Below are positions 52,042 through 62,649 of a DNA stretch of 64,000 bases, piece after piece (the first letter of the stretch is position 1; every line of letters starts with the position of its first letter). A model generated the notes under the pieces. It searched no databases. It was not told the origin of the DNA and saw nothing but the letters and a program-made list of their open reading frames with translations. The DNA is from Cladocopium goreaui (taxonomy: Eukaryota > Sar > Dinophyceae > Suessiales > Symbiodiniaceae). The stretch is taken from assembly GCA_947184155.2 (NCBI GenBank), contig CAMXCT020000113.1, forward strand, positions 1,536,501 to 1,600,500, written 5' to 3'. The translations under genes and the position numbers were made by a program.

Positions 52042-53289
52042 ATGGCGCAATCGGAGACCTTTGCTGATCTGTGGTCATACATCGAGGAGGAAGCGGCGAC
52101 TTTGAAGGTGCTGGAATGTAAGACATTGAAAGCTTGTCTAAGCACCGGAAAATGTTGGAAGTATTACAAGATGTACCTTGCTCTTGAGAAAACCTTTTCA
52201 GCCGAACAGACTCAAGTGATACAAGAATGGGAAAAACAAAACTGCGTGTCAGATGTGCGAGCAGCCTTTCGGAAGTTTTGTGCTGCTGCAGAAGCGCACG
52301 TAGAGGAGATGAAGGCTTTGGGAAAAGGTACATTGCGTGATGTGTGCATGAGTAAGACTGTTTCACAGAGCAGAACTTGGGGAGGCATTTGTTATCGTTT
52401 TGTGAAGAACTACACATATGAGAGTTTGAATGAAGAAGAAAAGGAAAAGTGGAAGGATTTGGAACGGCGGGTATGTGTGAAGGATGCATCTACGCAGGCC
52501 GAGTTCGATCGTTTCGTCAACATGCTTGAAGATAGCAGAGAAGAGTTGCAAGGGATGCAAAAGTCTACGCTGCTTCAACTCATGCGTGCAGCTGAGCGTA
52601 CAGGTAAGCCAGAATATGTATTTGGCAGAAATTTTTGGCGACGGAGTTATGAAAACCTTGATGAAGATATGAAGGCCAAGTTGCAGGAATGGGAAGCATT
52701 GTTGTGTGTTTCATCGGTTGGTTCGGTAGACAAGTTCCTGCAGATCCTGGATCGAAGAAAGGTAGAATTGCAATCCTTTGGCGCAGCAAGTGTTGAGTCT
52801 TTGTTTAATGTGCACGCCAAGAAGCAAGATGCCGAAGTTCGTTTCTGTTATGACTTCATGCAACGCACGTTTCCGAGTCTGACAGAGGAGACGAAAGAGA
52901 TGGTGAGAAATGCCCTAGGACAGCTCTTGCCAGCAGCAGCCAGTGTGCCGCTGAAGAAATCGCATGAAGCAAAGTTGCATAGCCGGGAGACAGTCTTGGG
53001 AGATGACTTGCCACGGCCCAGGTTGCCGAAGAGTTTGCGACAACTGTACGGAAATTCCGCAGATGCCGAAAGCCGCACCATGGCTTTTTTCCATCGTGTC
53101 AATGAAGTCGATACTTTTTTGAACGAGCTTGAATTTCAAGACTGCTCGTATTGTCACGAAGGATGGTTTGAAACCAAGCGGACGAAAGCACAGTTGCCTG
53201 GGAAGTTTGAAACGCAAACTTACCAAAAAACGAATTTTACAAATGCCGAAAAAAAGATTGGCTTGAGCCCGAGAGACACCAATCTGTGA
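52042..53289 (+). CDS. Helitron-like element protein, N-terminal part (415 aa)
   Basis: The ATG at 52042 opens MAQSETFADLWSYIEEEAAT. The body has three repeated helical blocks of about 90 residues, each with a C(V/A)..F motif and a W/E-rich helix (VIQEWEKQNCVSDVRAAFRK; KWKDLERRVCVKDASTQAEF; KLQEWEALLCVSSVGSVDKF). Near the end come LPKSLRQLYGNSADAESRT, a CSYCHEGWF zinc-like motif and LSPRDTN. The stop at 53287-53289 is followed one frame over by ICDMCLKEAKKRAQ, so the protein continues. The CxxC...CxxC region leading into a DUF6570-like block is what I remember from the N-terminus of Helitron RepHel proteins. No Rep or helicase part is present. A one-base change near 53285 breaks this copy. 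Confidence 0.6.
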   Translation: MAQSETFADLWSYIEEEAATLKVLECKTLKACLSTGKCWKYYKMYLALEKTFSAEQTQVIQEWEKQNCVSDVRAAFRKFCAAAEAHVEEMKALGKGTLRDVCMSKTVSQSRTWGGICYRFVKNYTYESLNEEEKEKWKDLERRVCVKDASTQAEFDRFVNMLEDSREELQGMQKSTLLQLMRAAERTGKPEYVFGRNFWRRSYENLDEDMKAKLQEWEALLCVSSVGSVDKFLQILDRRKVELQSFGAASVESLFNVHAKKQDAEVRFCYDFMQRTFPSLTEETKEMVRNALGQLLPAAASVPLKKSHEAKLHSRETVLGDDLPRPRLPKSLRQLYGNSADAESRTMAFFHRVNEVDTFLNELEFQDCSYCHEGWFETKRTKAQLPGKFETQTYQKTNFTNAEKKIGLSPRDTNL

Positions 53290-53689
53290 TATGTGCTTAA
53301 AAGAAGCCAAAAAGCGAGCGCAAGATGGCTTGCCGAAGGAGCCATTTCGATTGACTGCTGAGAACTTTGCAGATCCTGGCGACACGTTGCCAGAAACGGA
53401 TGCTTTGACGTTCTTTGAAGAGGAACTGCTGTCGCCGATTCAACGCATTGTGCGGATCTTCACTCTGCATGCCACTGGGCAGTGCGAGCTGCGCGGCCAC
53501 GTTGGCAATTTGTTTCAAAATGGACCACAGTATGTGCGTCAGATTCCGGCCGTGGTGGGCGACATGAAGATGCTGTTGATTCGTCGTTGCCCGAAAGACC
53601 CAAACCGCAAGCAGTGGGTGCCCTTCTTGGTGTCCCGTGTCCGTTTGGAAAAAGACTGTGAAGTGTGGATTGGGGAGAGTGCAGTGTGA
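53280..53689 (+). pseudogene. DUF6570-like segment of the Helitron-like protein, truncated
   Basis: In the frame that begins ICDMCLKEAKKRAQDG the sequence reads FFEEELLSPIQRIVRIFTLH, GQCELRGHVGNLFQNGPQYV, IPAVVGDMKMLLIRRCPKD and VPFLVSRVRLEKDCEVWI. This has the DUF6570 pattern E-x-L-L-x3-R ... GHV.NF.Q ... LP ... (I/V)RR ... V.R.KV. The family normally continues with WL..NNP.Y and then Rep and helicase domains; here the protein ends in a GTGAAGTGT repeat at about 53660 and stops at 53689. The truncation looks like a deletion or repeat-mediated break. Confidence 0.6.
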
Positions 53690-53790
53690 AGTGAGAAGTG
53701 TGAAGTGTTGACTGCGAAGGGTGCAGTGTGAAGTGTGAAGACTGTCAAGTGTGAAGTGTGATGTGGGGCTTCAAGTGTGACATGTGAAAC
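53660..53790. repeat. GTGAAGTGT simple repeat at the Helitron break
   Basis: Imperfect copies of gtgaagtgtgaagtgt and gcagtgtgaagtgtgaag. The last coding bases of the Helitron-like frame (gactgtgaagtgtgg) already match the repeat, so the array may have grown from coding sequence. Confidence 0.75.
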
Positions 53791-54149
53791 ACGACACCAG
53801 TTTCGCAGAGTGCACGCACGCACGGGCTTGGCTGGCGCACGGTGCATGCAAGTTCTATAGATGAGAAAGGTCTTATATATATCTTTAAGGCAACTTCCGC
53901 CCCGCCTCGTGCGGGTACTACTGGTATAAGTTAGTGACAATGTTTCCTCTAGTTGCATACTTGATACGGCACACCGGGACAGATCTTGAGTGGGATCATC
54001 TGGCTGGTCACTGTCATGCTCCAAAACAAGGAGCAAATGAACATGTGCTAAAAAAATCTAAAAAAGCTATGGAACATTGCCTATTGATGATTTACATATT
54101 AAAAATGGTGATTTTCCAAGGCTATGTACATTCTTGTGTGAGTAGTTGA

Positions 54150-54295
54150 GACCACCAACCAGTGGCCATCGCAATGCCTCAACAAGGCACTGCCCTTAGC
54201 GACCGCATGTGTGCTGCAAAACGCAGCCCAGATTTGGGTGCAAAACTTGTCGCAAAAACACATCCACGTGGGTTTGCCTAGATGGTGCACCCAAA
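54150..54295 (-). CDS. exon-like fragment
   Basis: The - strand reads HLGKPTWMCFCDKFCTQIWA, then AFCSTHAVAKGSALLRHCDG and HWLVV. Cys/Trp-rich, with the other two frames closed. No family recognised; ends unknown. Confidence 0.3.
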
Positions 54296-54299
54296 AATC

Positions 54300-55130
54300 C
54301 AATGGTTGATCAAACTGTCTCTTGTTAAAACTGCATAAAACTGCCATCTTTGGAATTCTTGGAACATAGAATGGACAAACCCACATGATTCCACATTGAT
54401 GTACCGAGCTGTTTCTTGGGCTGGAACATTTTTTCGGCATGACACCGTGGCGTAGTGAATCTGTGCAGAAGCTCTGCAAAGAAAGTCGGAGCCTGGGTTT
54501 CCTGGGCTTTCACCAGTCCCTGTTGCGATATGAAAATAACGGAATCCTCTGGCCAACCTAGGTGCTAATCAGATGTAATCAGTGAACATCAGTGATTTCA
54601 TGTTATTTCAAAAAATCGAGTATGCGTAATATGTTTGACGTGTCTTTGTTTTTTTTGATGCTGTGCGTTAGAAAAATGCAGCAATCCATACACTTCACTG
54701 TTTTCACCATAATCAGGTGCCTCCTGTACTGGGAGCGTCCGGGACAATAACCATAACCGCAACCCGTCATGAATACATACGTCAGTAAAGGATAAATACC
54801 ACCCCTAAGGTTAACATATTTATGTTCTTTTGATGGAATATTGTTAACTTCCACAATAAATAAAAGCAACCATGGGGAAGGAAACCACCTGCAACGCCAT
54901 CATTTTCCAACCTCCCAAGTTAGAAAGAAACCCATTTTTTGTGGACCTCCCTAATCTGATGCATCATCTATACTGATGTCATTACTAACCGTCGTCACAA
55001 TTCATCCAGACTCATCATACTCTAATAATTGATAATAATTGAATATTAATATAACTGATATTATGATTTGTGACTATTTTCAAGCATCGTAAATATTGAA
55101 CATAAATGAAAATAATATGAATCCATTGCC
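54300..55130. other. no supported gene
   Basis: AT-rich DNA with short frames on both strands and nothing convincing. Confidence 0.4.
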
Positions 55131-55639
55131 TAACATTGCCTAAAATTTGGTTCGGACCAGCCAACAATCTTCGGAGCCCACTCTTTACTCAGTTCCAGGC
55201 TCCTAACTTTTTGCACTCCGCCGCAATGCCGTCGTCGAACTGGGCATACCGTTTGCAAGGCGCCAAGCGTTTGTTGGAGGGCTGGACGTTGTGGAAAAAT
55301 GATGAAAGATGTGTATGGATACCGGGAGTTTCTTGAAATGATGGGTGTTCCCCTCTCTATCGGAAAACCCTGGAAAACCCTCAAACACATGCAATTATGG
55401 CCCAACATGTCTGGGCTGGTGACTAAACAAACCACCCACATCCACCCACCCAAACAGGCTTGAAATTAAAGGATTCTATTTCAGACTGATGCTAAGACGC
55501 CAAACAGACTCGCCGGTGAGTACTATACCCATGTATGAATCCTCAACTCATAAATGGCCTGCCAAAGAGCAAAATCTTGAACGCGTATGCCCAAGTCAAT
55601 CCCTCAAAGACATTGACTGGATTTCAGGCTTCAAACATT

Positions 55640-57545
55640 GCTAGCGCCATCGGCCTTCCAATCTCTCCGCCTGGCGCTGATGAGTTCCTCAGCTTGGCAA
55701 ATCAAATTCCTTAGCGTCGACAGATGGAAACACTCCAGCAACACCAAAGTTGGAGGCCGCGCCCAGGGCGCCATCGGATCAAATTCTCCAATTTCTTTTC
55801 GGAATCTGCGGGGATCCGAAGGCAACCAGCACGGCACGCCATGTTGACACAACCTGCACATCGACTGTTTCCATCTGGAGGTACAACGGCGATCCAGCGG
55901 CTGGGCGGGCAGCAATGGAGTAGCTTGCGGCAAGATCTACCATGTAATCAGCACAATGTGTCTCCGAGACAATGGCTCAGCCAACCATCATCCCCAAAAG
56001 TCTTTTCAACTTTGGTGATGTTGAAAGTATATATATATAATATATGTAAATATATGTAATAAGATATAATAAGGATATAAATAATAAAAAGGTTCCAAAA
56101 GCATCCATTTACGGATCCAGAAAGGGATGAAAGGTCAGGAGTCTGATCAAAACCAGGACATCTGGAACCTACTAGGAGGCTCAGTTGACCTTAAGGCTTA
56201 CATCGGAATATGCATGTCACCAAGTCACCAAGAAATCTGTGGCTGCCCAATGCCAAGCGCTGGCATTAACATGAACGAATTGGCATGACATCGGCCCGTC
56301 AGCACTGATCTCATGCCCTGCTGGATTTGACCTACAGCAGTTCTATTTCGGCAGCCTCCTAGGAGAAAAAGGCGGGAAATCGTTGGAACATGTTGGAACA
56401 ATTTCCAAGATCCTGAAGAAATATGAAGAAATGCTTGGCGCACACCAATTCCTGGAGGTGCCAATTCGACGCCCTCAATCCGTGAACATAAAGTCTTCAA
56501 CCTTCTCCTGGATCCGGTGTTGCCAACGGCTGGGGTCCCCTCTGCTGGTACAGCCTGCGAAGATTACAGCATGTTTTTCGGCGCCAACCACGTGCAATTT
56601 ATGCGTAGTTGATCATAGTTAGATGTATCTACTAAAATATTACGTTTTAAATTTTAAAAACTATCCTTTGACATTGGCACGCAGACCGTGATAAGCGTGA
56701 ATATATATATATATATATATAATATATATATGATATGGTTGATGTCCAATCTCATTCAAAAACAGTGAGTCACATAAATATCATCACCACCCTGCAGAAA
56801 CATCACCTGGCAGCATGCGCTGTCCGACCTTGTTCAAGTTGTAAAACCTCTTCATCTGGAAATTCATCACACTATCCCAACACTTCTCTGCTGCACGCAG
56901 ATTGATTTGCACCTGGCTGCCAACAACCCTGGAACCCCAAGAAACACATGAATTGATTGGGACAATGACATGGGCCAGGGAACATGACAAGTCAGCACAT
57001 GCTCGCACTTGTTGAGGCAGCAGTTGCAAAATGTTGCAAAAGTGGGCTGACCTCTAGATGATCGTAAATCTGCGACCAGTCTGCTACAGCAACAACCGAC
57101 AGCTCACTGCCCATGCGAGACATCGCCTTCTTTCCTTCTGGATCGATCTTGAACGTGCATTGGTCCACTGCAAGGGGACCCGGAAAATTTTCTGCGAAGG
57201 CACTCCTTGGTTCCAGCCAGAGGGGACGCACAAATTCGAACCCCTTTGTGTCAAGTGCAGGGATGCTCCAGTAGTTGTACCGTAATTAGCTGGCAATCGA
57301 AACTATGGATGAATACTGTAGATTGTAGATTATTATAGACTCATGGCTCTTAGTCCAATATTTTCCCAAAGTTGGGATTGTCCATTGCCATGTTGAATTA
57401 CAAGAGGGTAATCCCGGCTTTCGCTAGTGGAACCCCCATCGAATTCCCACAAGGCGACGAGGATCCATGAGTAGCCCTGCATGTCAATGGCCCGCACGAT
57501 GACTCTTGCTGGCTTGAAATCAACCTCCGGGCTGGATGTAGTACA
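55640..57545 (-). CDS. putative multi-exon gene of unknown family
   Basis: Exon-like islands on the - strand, in transcription order: 57340-57540 (VDFKPARVIVRAIDMQGYSW, ILVALWEFDGGSTSESRDYP), 57047-57240 (PLWLEPRSAFAENFPGPLAV, DQCTFKIDPEGKKAMSRMG), 56805-56935 (VVGSQVQINLRAAEKCWDSV, MNFQMKRFYNLNKVGQRM), 56480-56605 (HKLHVVGAEKHAVIFAGCTS, RGDPSRWQHRIQEKVEDF), 56225-56350 (GCRNRTAVGQIQQGMRSVL) and 55640-55930 (FRKEIGEFDPMAPWARPPTL, LRNLICQAEELISARRRDW). Each reads as ordinary globular protein, unlike its flanks. Whether they are one gene and how they splice is inference. I do not recognise the family. Confidence 0.4.
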
Positions 57546-57559
57546 AATCCAAAGCATCT

Positions 57560-59090
57560 CGAAGGTTCATCCAACACCAGCTTTGCTGCTGGGCGCTTGT
57601 TTTAAGTATTAGGTATGGTTAGGTATCATCATGATATTTGATGCTTTTTCTCAAAAAGTGATCCTGTCAGGATCCTTCCACCCTGTGGCCAAGGGTGGTC
57701 AAGGTTCCCTGCTTTTCTCCGTGATACTACGGCACTTACCATTTGCAAATGAGGCTCACGAATGGGCATGACCTCATTCAGACTCAATCTGAGCCAATCC
57801 CTATTAATAATAAGTTGTTTGAGCCATTCCGTCAGCCAGTCTCAGCCCTTCCGAACCTCACCTGAACGTCGCGAAAAGCAGTGCCATAAGAGAAGAAATG
57901 CTGCGGCGTAATCGTTATTCGCAATGTCATCTTACCACTTTTGGCGGGTGAAACCGCTGCCGCTCGCAACGTCGGCGTTTTGGCGTCCTACAGTAGCGAC
58001 AAATCTTGCTACCCATGTGATCCAATGAAGGATAAGCCATGTGTACCTGTGAATCATGTTGCAAAATGTTACAAACACTAATGTGAATTTGAATCCAGGA
58101 CCAAAAATGTTATGCCACCTTCAACCAGCCAGCAGGAGCAGGTGTCCTTTTCCACCATCACTTCGTCCTGTTTGTCCTGTCAAGACACACTCAAGGGACA
58201 GTGATGGACAGTGGCAATCTGGCCCAAAGCGCTAAATTTGTCGCACACTGCAAACTGTCTGGTGGCTTCAACCCACCCCATAAGAATCTTGGGGATAATC
58301 ATTCAGCAAATCCTGGACTATGATGTCTATATGTTTAAAATTGTTTAAAGGCATTAATCCACCAACCGGTTTGCGCATCCTGTAGGCCAATATGTGAATC
58401 TCATCAAGCGGTTGTCACACCAGTCGCATCAGTGACTGCCCCTGTCCTTGACATGCGGCTCCAGGCAGATCTTGTCATGGGGACTGACTTTCTGCTTGCG
58501 GGGTTCTATATCCTGGCCGCGAAATGCGAAAGTCTGCCTGGGTTGGCTTGGAAGCTCTGGCTGGGTCATGACGTTCGCTTAAACTGCTATTTCTATGCGC
58601 GGAAACAGAACGTATCATCTGATGGAAATATATGTGCTTTAAATTAAAGAACACTCATTACTTCAGCACAGAATACGACACCGCAAATGGCTGCAACTGA
58701 CCCATACCATTCCAAGGGGACCATGAGTTGGCCCATGTTGGGCTCTGACGAAAGTGGTGAGAATGGCTCCGTTTCGTTCAAAACACTGACGCAGGATTTC
58801 CTTTATGAACCCTCTCTGATCAGCATAATCAGAACTGAGATTGATCACACATTGGCAAGTTTAAAGACTGTCCTTCTCCACTTCTGTCGCGTTCACATGT
58901 TGATTCTCTTGCCAACTGTCAAGGAATATCTTTGCTGATGGGGCACTTGGCTATCACATGGAGTCCGAATCTAGGGACCTAGGGTAGTATCCGGACATTT
59001 TGAGTTTCGTTCATCTTATCCAACATTTCTCAACAATGCGCAACAGCTGAACGCTTCCGCATACGGATATGATACATTCGGAGTGTATCA
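57560..59090. other. mostly non-coding; one exon-like island
   Basis: The - strand at about 58430-58560 reads ANVMTQPELPSQPRQTFAFR, then GQDIEPRKQKVSPHDK; the + strand also has an open frame here, so the call is weak. The rest shows no convincing gene. Confidence 0.3.
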
Positions 59091-59094
59091 ATCT

Positions 59095-60663
59095 TCAATC
59101 TTTAATGACGATGATGCCCCTTCTGTTGGGATCATCTTGGTTCGCAAGGTGCATGATGTGCCCAGCCAAAGCGTTGAAGTTCTTCACCTTGGGCAACTGA
59201 TGAACTTGAGCGTAGGTGTTCATTGCAGACCAGATGTCATGCATCGCCGGAGTCTCCGAATCACTTGGCAAAAGGTCCGCAGACCGAAGTATCTTCAGAA
59301 CAGCAGGTGTGGATTTACCACCTGGTTGCCAGCGTCCAGGACAGGAATCTGACAGGAAGGCTGTTCTCAGCTTTGCAGCCGCCCCAGATGTTGTCTCATG
59401 CGCATCCAAGTTTCCGCAGTTGCACCTTGTTGGCAGCGGCATTCCGGAAGCAAGTCAACGCCTCGGTAAAGTCAGTGTTCCAAGAGTCATCAAGATAGCC
59501 GAGCTTGCGCAAGGATTTCGCAACCAAATCTTTAGAATCCCATAACATGAATGGACCTCCGCCTCGAAAATTCTCCATACGGTCCATACGAGCTTGCTGC
59601 CGAAAGTTTTGATATTGGACTTGCTGACTCTACCTGATCTGGACGGGAAGAAAAATGCTAGGTCTTGCGTTTTCGAGATCCATTTCCGAGATTCTTGCCG
59701 AATAGCATGGTCCAAAGATAAAACAGCAAAAGGCAAGGGGAAAATGGTCAATGAACCCAAACCATTCGTAAACCAGAATTTGGAAATTCTTTGAATTGGA
59801 TATGCACCAGACGATGAGAATGAAGCTGTACAAATTTGGTCCTTCAACAGGCTCTCAAATGAGTCGTACACTCCCTCAGTGTGAGAACGTTTGGCCACTG
59901 AATCAAAGGCTTCCCCAAACTCAACTGTTCCTTGGCCATCAGAGCGGAGAAGTGCTCTAATCTTCGTGAATCTTCCCTCAGGAAGCAGGGCATCAATCTT
60001 TTGGCTATGCCTGCTTTTGGAAGGCATAGCCAAAAGAGGGATGCCCTGCTTCCTGTAAAAATTCACCACTGATGTACTCCGATTGGACACGAACACGAAA
60101 AATTGCCGCTTCTGGGAAATGACATCCTTAATGGCACTGGCAAAGCCCTTGTCATTGGTCAACAAAGCTATGCACTCACTGCTTGGGGACTTGGCACTCT
60201 CTAGCATTTCAGCGATGATAGCATCATCATTCGGCTCTGCTGCATGATTCTTTGAACGTGGAACTGGAACGAAGGAAATATCAGGCTGCTGCAATAGCAC
60301 TCTCATCTTCTTGTTATTGATGCGTCCCGGGGCCGCATAAATGAGCGTGTGTAAATGAGTAGACTTCTCAGCCAAGAATGCCACTGCGTCACGGATCTGA
60401 CTGCAGCCAAAGTGGTCCCCATCCACTAAGAGTTTGATCTTTCTGACCTCAAAAGGCAACGAATCACCCTTTTGCACCCGAAGTCGACGACTCTTGGCCC
60501 ATCGCTTCATGCATATTGCGGGGACGAGAAATGCAACCCATCGAGACGCATATGGACGATCGCTTTTCCAAGTCCTATAGCCAGTTCCAGTTCCAGAGAG
60601 AGCAGGCATGGACATGATCACCTGTCTCGAGAGACTGAAACCACTTGGTCTGTTGACGTACAT
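59095..60663 (-). CDS. NYN/PIN-like nuclease-domain protein, copy A, with downstream exon
   Basis: The ATG at 60663 (MYVNRPSGFSLSRQVIMSM) opens a frame with a basic stretch (CMKRWAKSRRLRVQKGDSL) and then a NYN-type PIN fold: KIKLLVDGDHFGCSQI (acidic DGD), HTLIYAAPGRINNKKM, EPNDDAIIAEMLESA (second acidic pair), CIALLTNDKGFASAI (third Asp) and QFFVFVSNRSTSVVNF. NYN domains are metal-dependent ribonucleases. After SSSGAYPI the sequence is probably an intron to about 59625. The next exon reads QVQYQNFRQQARMDRMENF then LWDSKDLVAKSLRKLGYLDD and, after a one-base frame change near 59400, HETTSGAAAKLRTAFLSD to IIVIKD at 59095. Copy A thus carries the 3' exon that copy B lacks. Confidence 0.6.
59979..60055. 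repeat. palindrome with 33-bp arms inside the NYN coding exon, copy A
   Basis: Arm 59980-60012 (AGGAAGCAGGGCATC, AA, TCTTTTGGCTATGCCT) and arm 60022-60054 (AGGCATAGCCAAAAGA, GG, GATGCCCTGCTTCCT) pair at 31 of 33 positions around a 9-base loop; the next outer pair also matches. The palindrome encodes part of the protein (KQGIPLLAMPSKSRHSQKID). Confidence 0.9.
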
Positions 60664-60704
60664 GATCGTACATGGCTACGAAGCTGTCTCGGGCAGGCAT
60701 TTGC

Positions 60705-61730
60705 TTAGGGCCAGTGAATGCTGCTCTCGGGCATGGTCTTGCGTTTTCGAGGTCCATTTCCGAGATTCTTGCCGAATAGCATGGTCCAAAGATAAAACAG
60801 CAAAAGGCAAGGGGAAAATGGTCCCAAACCATTCGTAAACCAGAATTTGGAAATTCTTTGAATTGGATATGCACCGGACGATGAGAATGAAGCTGTACAA
60901 GTTTGGTCCTTCAACAGGCTCTCAAATGAGTCGTACACTCCCTCAGCGTGAGAACGTTTGGCCACTGAATCAAAGGCTTCCCCGAACTCAACTGTTCCTT
61001 GGCCATCAGAGCGGAGAATTGCTCTAATCTTCGTGAATCTTCCCTCAGGAAGCAGGGCATCAATCTTTTGGCTATGCCTGCTTTTGGAAGGCATAGCCAA
61101 AAGAGGGATGCCCTGCTTCCTGTAAAAATTCACCACTGATGTACTCCGATTAGACACGAAAACGAAAAATTGCCGCTTCTGGGAAATGACATCCTTAATG
61201 GCACTGGCAAAGCCCTTGTCATCGGTCAACAAAGCTATGCACTCACTGCTTGGGGACTTGGCACTCTCTAGCATTTCAGCGATGATAGCATCATCATTCG
61301 GCTCTGCTGCATGATTCTTTGAACGTGGAACTGGAACGAAGGAAATATCAGGCTGCTGCAATAGCACTCTCATCTTCTTGTTATTGATGCGTCCCGGGGC
61401 CGCATAAATGAGCGTGTGTAAATGAGTAGACTTCTCAGCCAAGAATGCCACTGCGTCACGGATCTGACTGCAGCCAAAGTGGTCCCCATCCACTAAGAGT
61501 TTGATCTTTCTGACCTCAAAAGGCAACGAATCACCCTTTTGCACCCGAAGTCGACGACTCTTGGCCCATCGCTTCATGCATATTGCGGGGACGAGAAATG
61601 CAACCCATCGAGACGCATATGGACGATCGCTTTTCCAAGTCCTATAGCCAGTTCCAGTTCCAGAGAGAGCAGGCATGGACATGATCACCTGTCTCGAGAG
61701 ACTGAAACCACTTGGTCTGTTGACGTACAT
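60705..61730 (-). CDS. NYN/PIN-like nuclease-domain protein, copy B
   Basis: Same protein start as copy A (ATG at 61730) and the same NYN motifs (LLVDGDHFG, NDDAIIAEML, LLTDDKGFASAI with Asp for Asn relative to copy A). The frame then runs through what is intron in copy A and stops at 60705 (KTMPESSIHWP), just before copy A begins. If copy B is the first exon of a transcript through both units, the product could contain two NYN domains; if it is an independent promoter-bearing copy it would end early. Both are possible. Confidence 0.6.
   Translation of the reverse strand: MYVNRPSGFSLSRQVIMSMPALSGTGTGYRTWKSDRPYASRWVAFLVPAICMKRWAKSRRLRVQKGDSLPFEVRKIKLLVDGDHFGCSQIRDAVAFLAEKSTHLHTLIYAAPGRINNKKMRVLLQQPDISFVPVPRSKNHAAEPNDDAIIAEMLESAKSPSSECIALLTDDKGFASAIKDVISQKRQFFVFVSNRSTSVVNFYRKQGIPLLAMPSKSRHSQKIDALLPEGRFTKIRAILRSDGQGTVEFGEAFDSVAKRSHAEGVYDSFESLLKDQTCTASFSSSGAYPIQRISKFWFTNGLGPFSPCLLLFYLWTMLFGKNLGNGPRKRKTMPESSIHWP
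61046..61122. repeat. palindrome with 33-bp arms, copy B
   Basis: The same inverted repeat as at 59979-60055, unchanged, in the second unit of the duplication. Both arms and both mismatches are conserved. Confidence 0.9.
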
Positions 61731-61979
61731 GATCGTACATGGCTACGAAGCTGTCTCGGGCAGGCATTTGCTTAGGGCCAGTGAATGCTGCTCAAAGGAA
61801 CTCCCAATTCAATGAAAACGATTCACACATATTCACAAAAATGGCTTCACATGCAACATATTGTGACACTGTGTGCAGTAAATCGCTTACAATATCTTAC
61901 AATCACTTGAGACCAACAGATCCTGACAGGGTCCTAGATTTTTTGTTGGCCCCAGTATGACCTCCAACCTGCCTGGCCC

Positions 61980-62110
61980 CCAGTGTCTTCAAAGGTCCTG
62001 AACATGTGATTCTTCGGATAACTTGTCCGACTTCTGGGCCCTGACTTTCTGCTTGCGGACAGCCTCCTGGCGAACCAGAAATGTTTGGCTGTAGTCCTAG
62101 CTTTGTGACC
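61980..62110 (-). CDS. exon-like basic helical fragment
   Basis: The - strand reads QTFLVRQEAVRKQKVRAQKS then DKLSEESHVQDL, a Lys/Arg/Gln-rich helix following an acceptor-like ctacag. It faintly resembles the island at 58430-58560 (RQTF..., RKQKV). Weak evidence; no family recognised. Confidence 0.3.
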
Positions 62111-62221
62111 TTGGCTCGGAGCAGAGATGAAGGCATAAGGTGAAACGAATGCATTGCCTCTCTCAAATGAAATTCTATCGAACCAGACGTGCAATAAATT
62201 TGAAGCTACGCATCGATCATG

Positions 62222-62300
62222 GGTTGCTGCCAGTGTCCTTCTCCATTTCTGCTCCCTCGTCGTAGTGCCGGTCCTGCCACTGGGTCAACGGTGCCCTTGG
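62222..62300 (-). CDS. exon-like acidic fragment
   Basis: The - strand reads PLTQWQDRHYDEGAEMEKDT then GSNP and a stop at about 62220. A neighbouring frame at about 62440-62544 (KPGLVTPESCMECLYPKPPK) may be another exon. Weak support. Confidence 0.28.
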
Positions 62301-62649
62301 GGATCATCTTGCCCAAGGGACAAAAATTAGCAAATATATATATGATTCAACATGTCTGGAACCACCAGCCAATGTCGTACGATTTGCAGTTGTATAACTT
62401 GTATATTCCTTGGGTTTCTATATGTTTCAATCCATCTCCACCAGTTGGGGGCGTATCAAATTCCGGTTTCAAGGGTCCGTCCTTGGGAGGCTTGGGGTAG
62501 AGGCATTCCATGCAGCTCTCAGGCGTCACCAACCCGGGTTTCACTGGAGCCTTGCGACTGGTCCTGCGTCAATGGCGGATGGGCCCCAACTTTACGGCAA
62601 CTTTTCTCGTGTAACTGATGATAAGCTCTCCAGATTTTTGGGGGTACAC

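Larger units (their letters stand above)
59661..61792. repeat. tandem duplication of about 1.06 kb
   Basis: 59661-60723 and 60737-61792 are nearly identical. I see only isolated substitutions (e.g. gattggacacgaacacg versus gattagacacgaaaacg, gtcattgg versus gtcatcgg) and an 8-base difference near 59745/60821 (tcaatgaacccaaacc versus tcccaaacc). The unit holds the whole NYN-coding exon plus part of the following intron. High identity means the duplication is recent or homogenised, or is an assembly duplicate. Confidence 0.9.

Noticed and set aside
58430-62110. Duplicated exon pair (58430-58560 and 61980-62110)
   Set aside because: They share ctgactttctgcttgcgg and an RKQKV peptide, but the rest aligns poorly; too weak to call a duplication.
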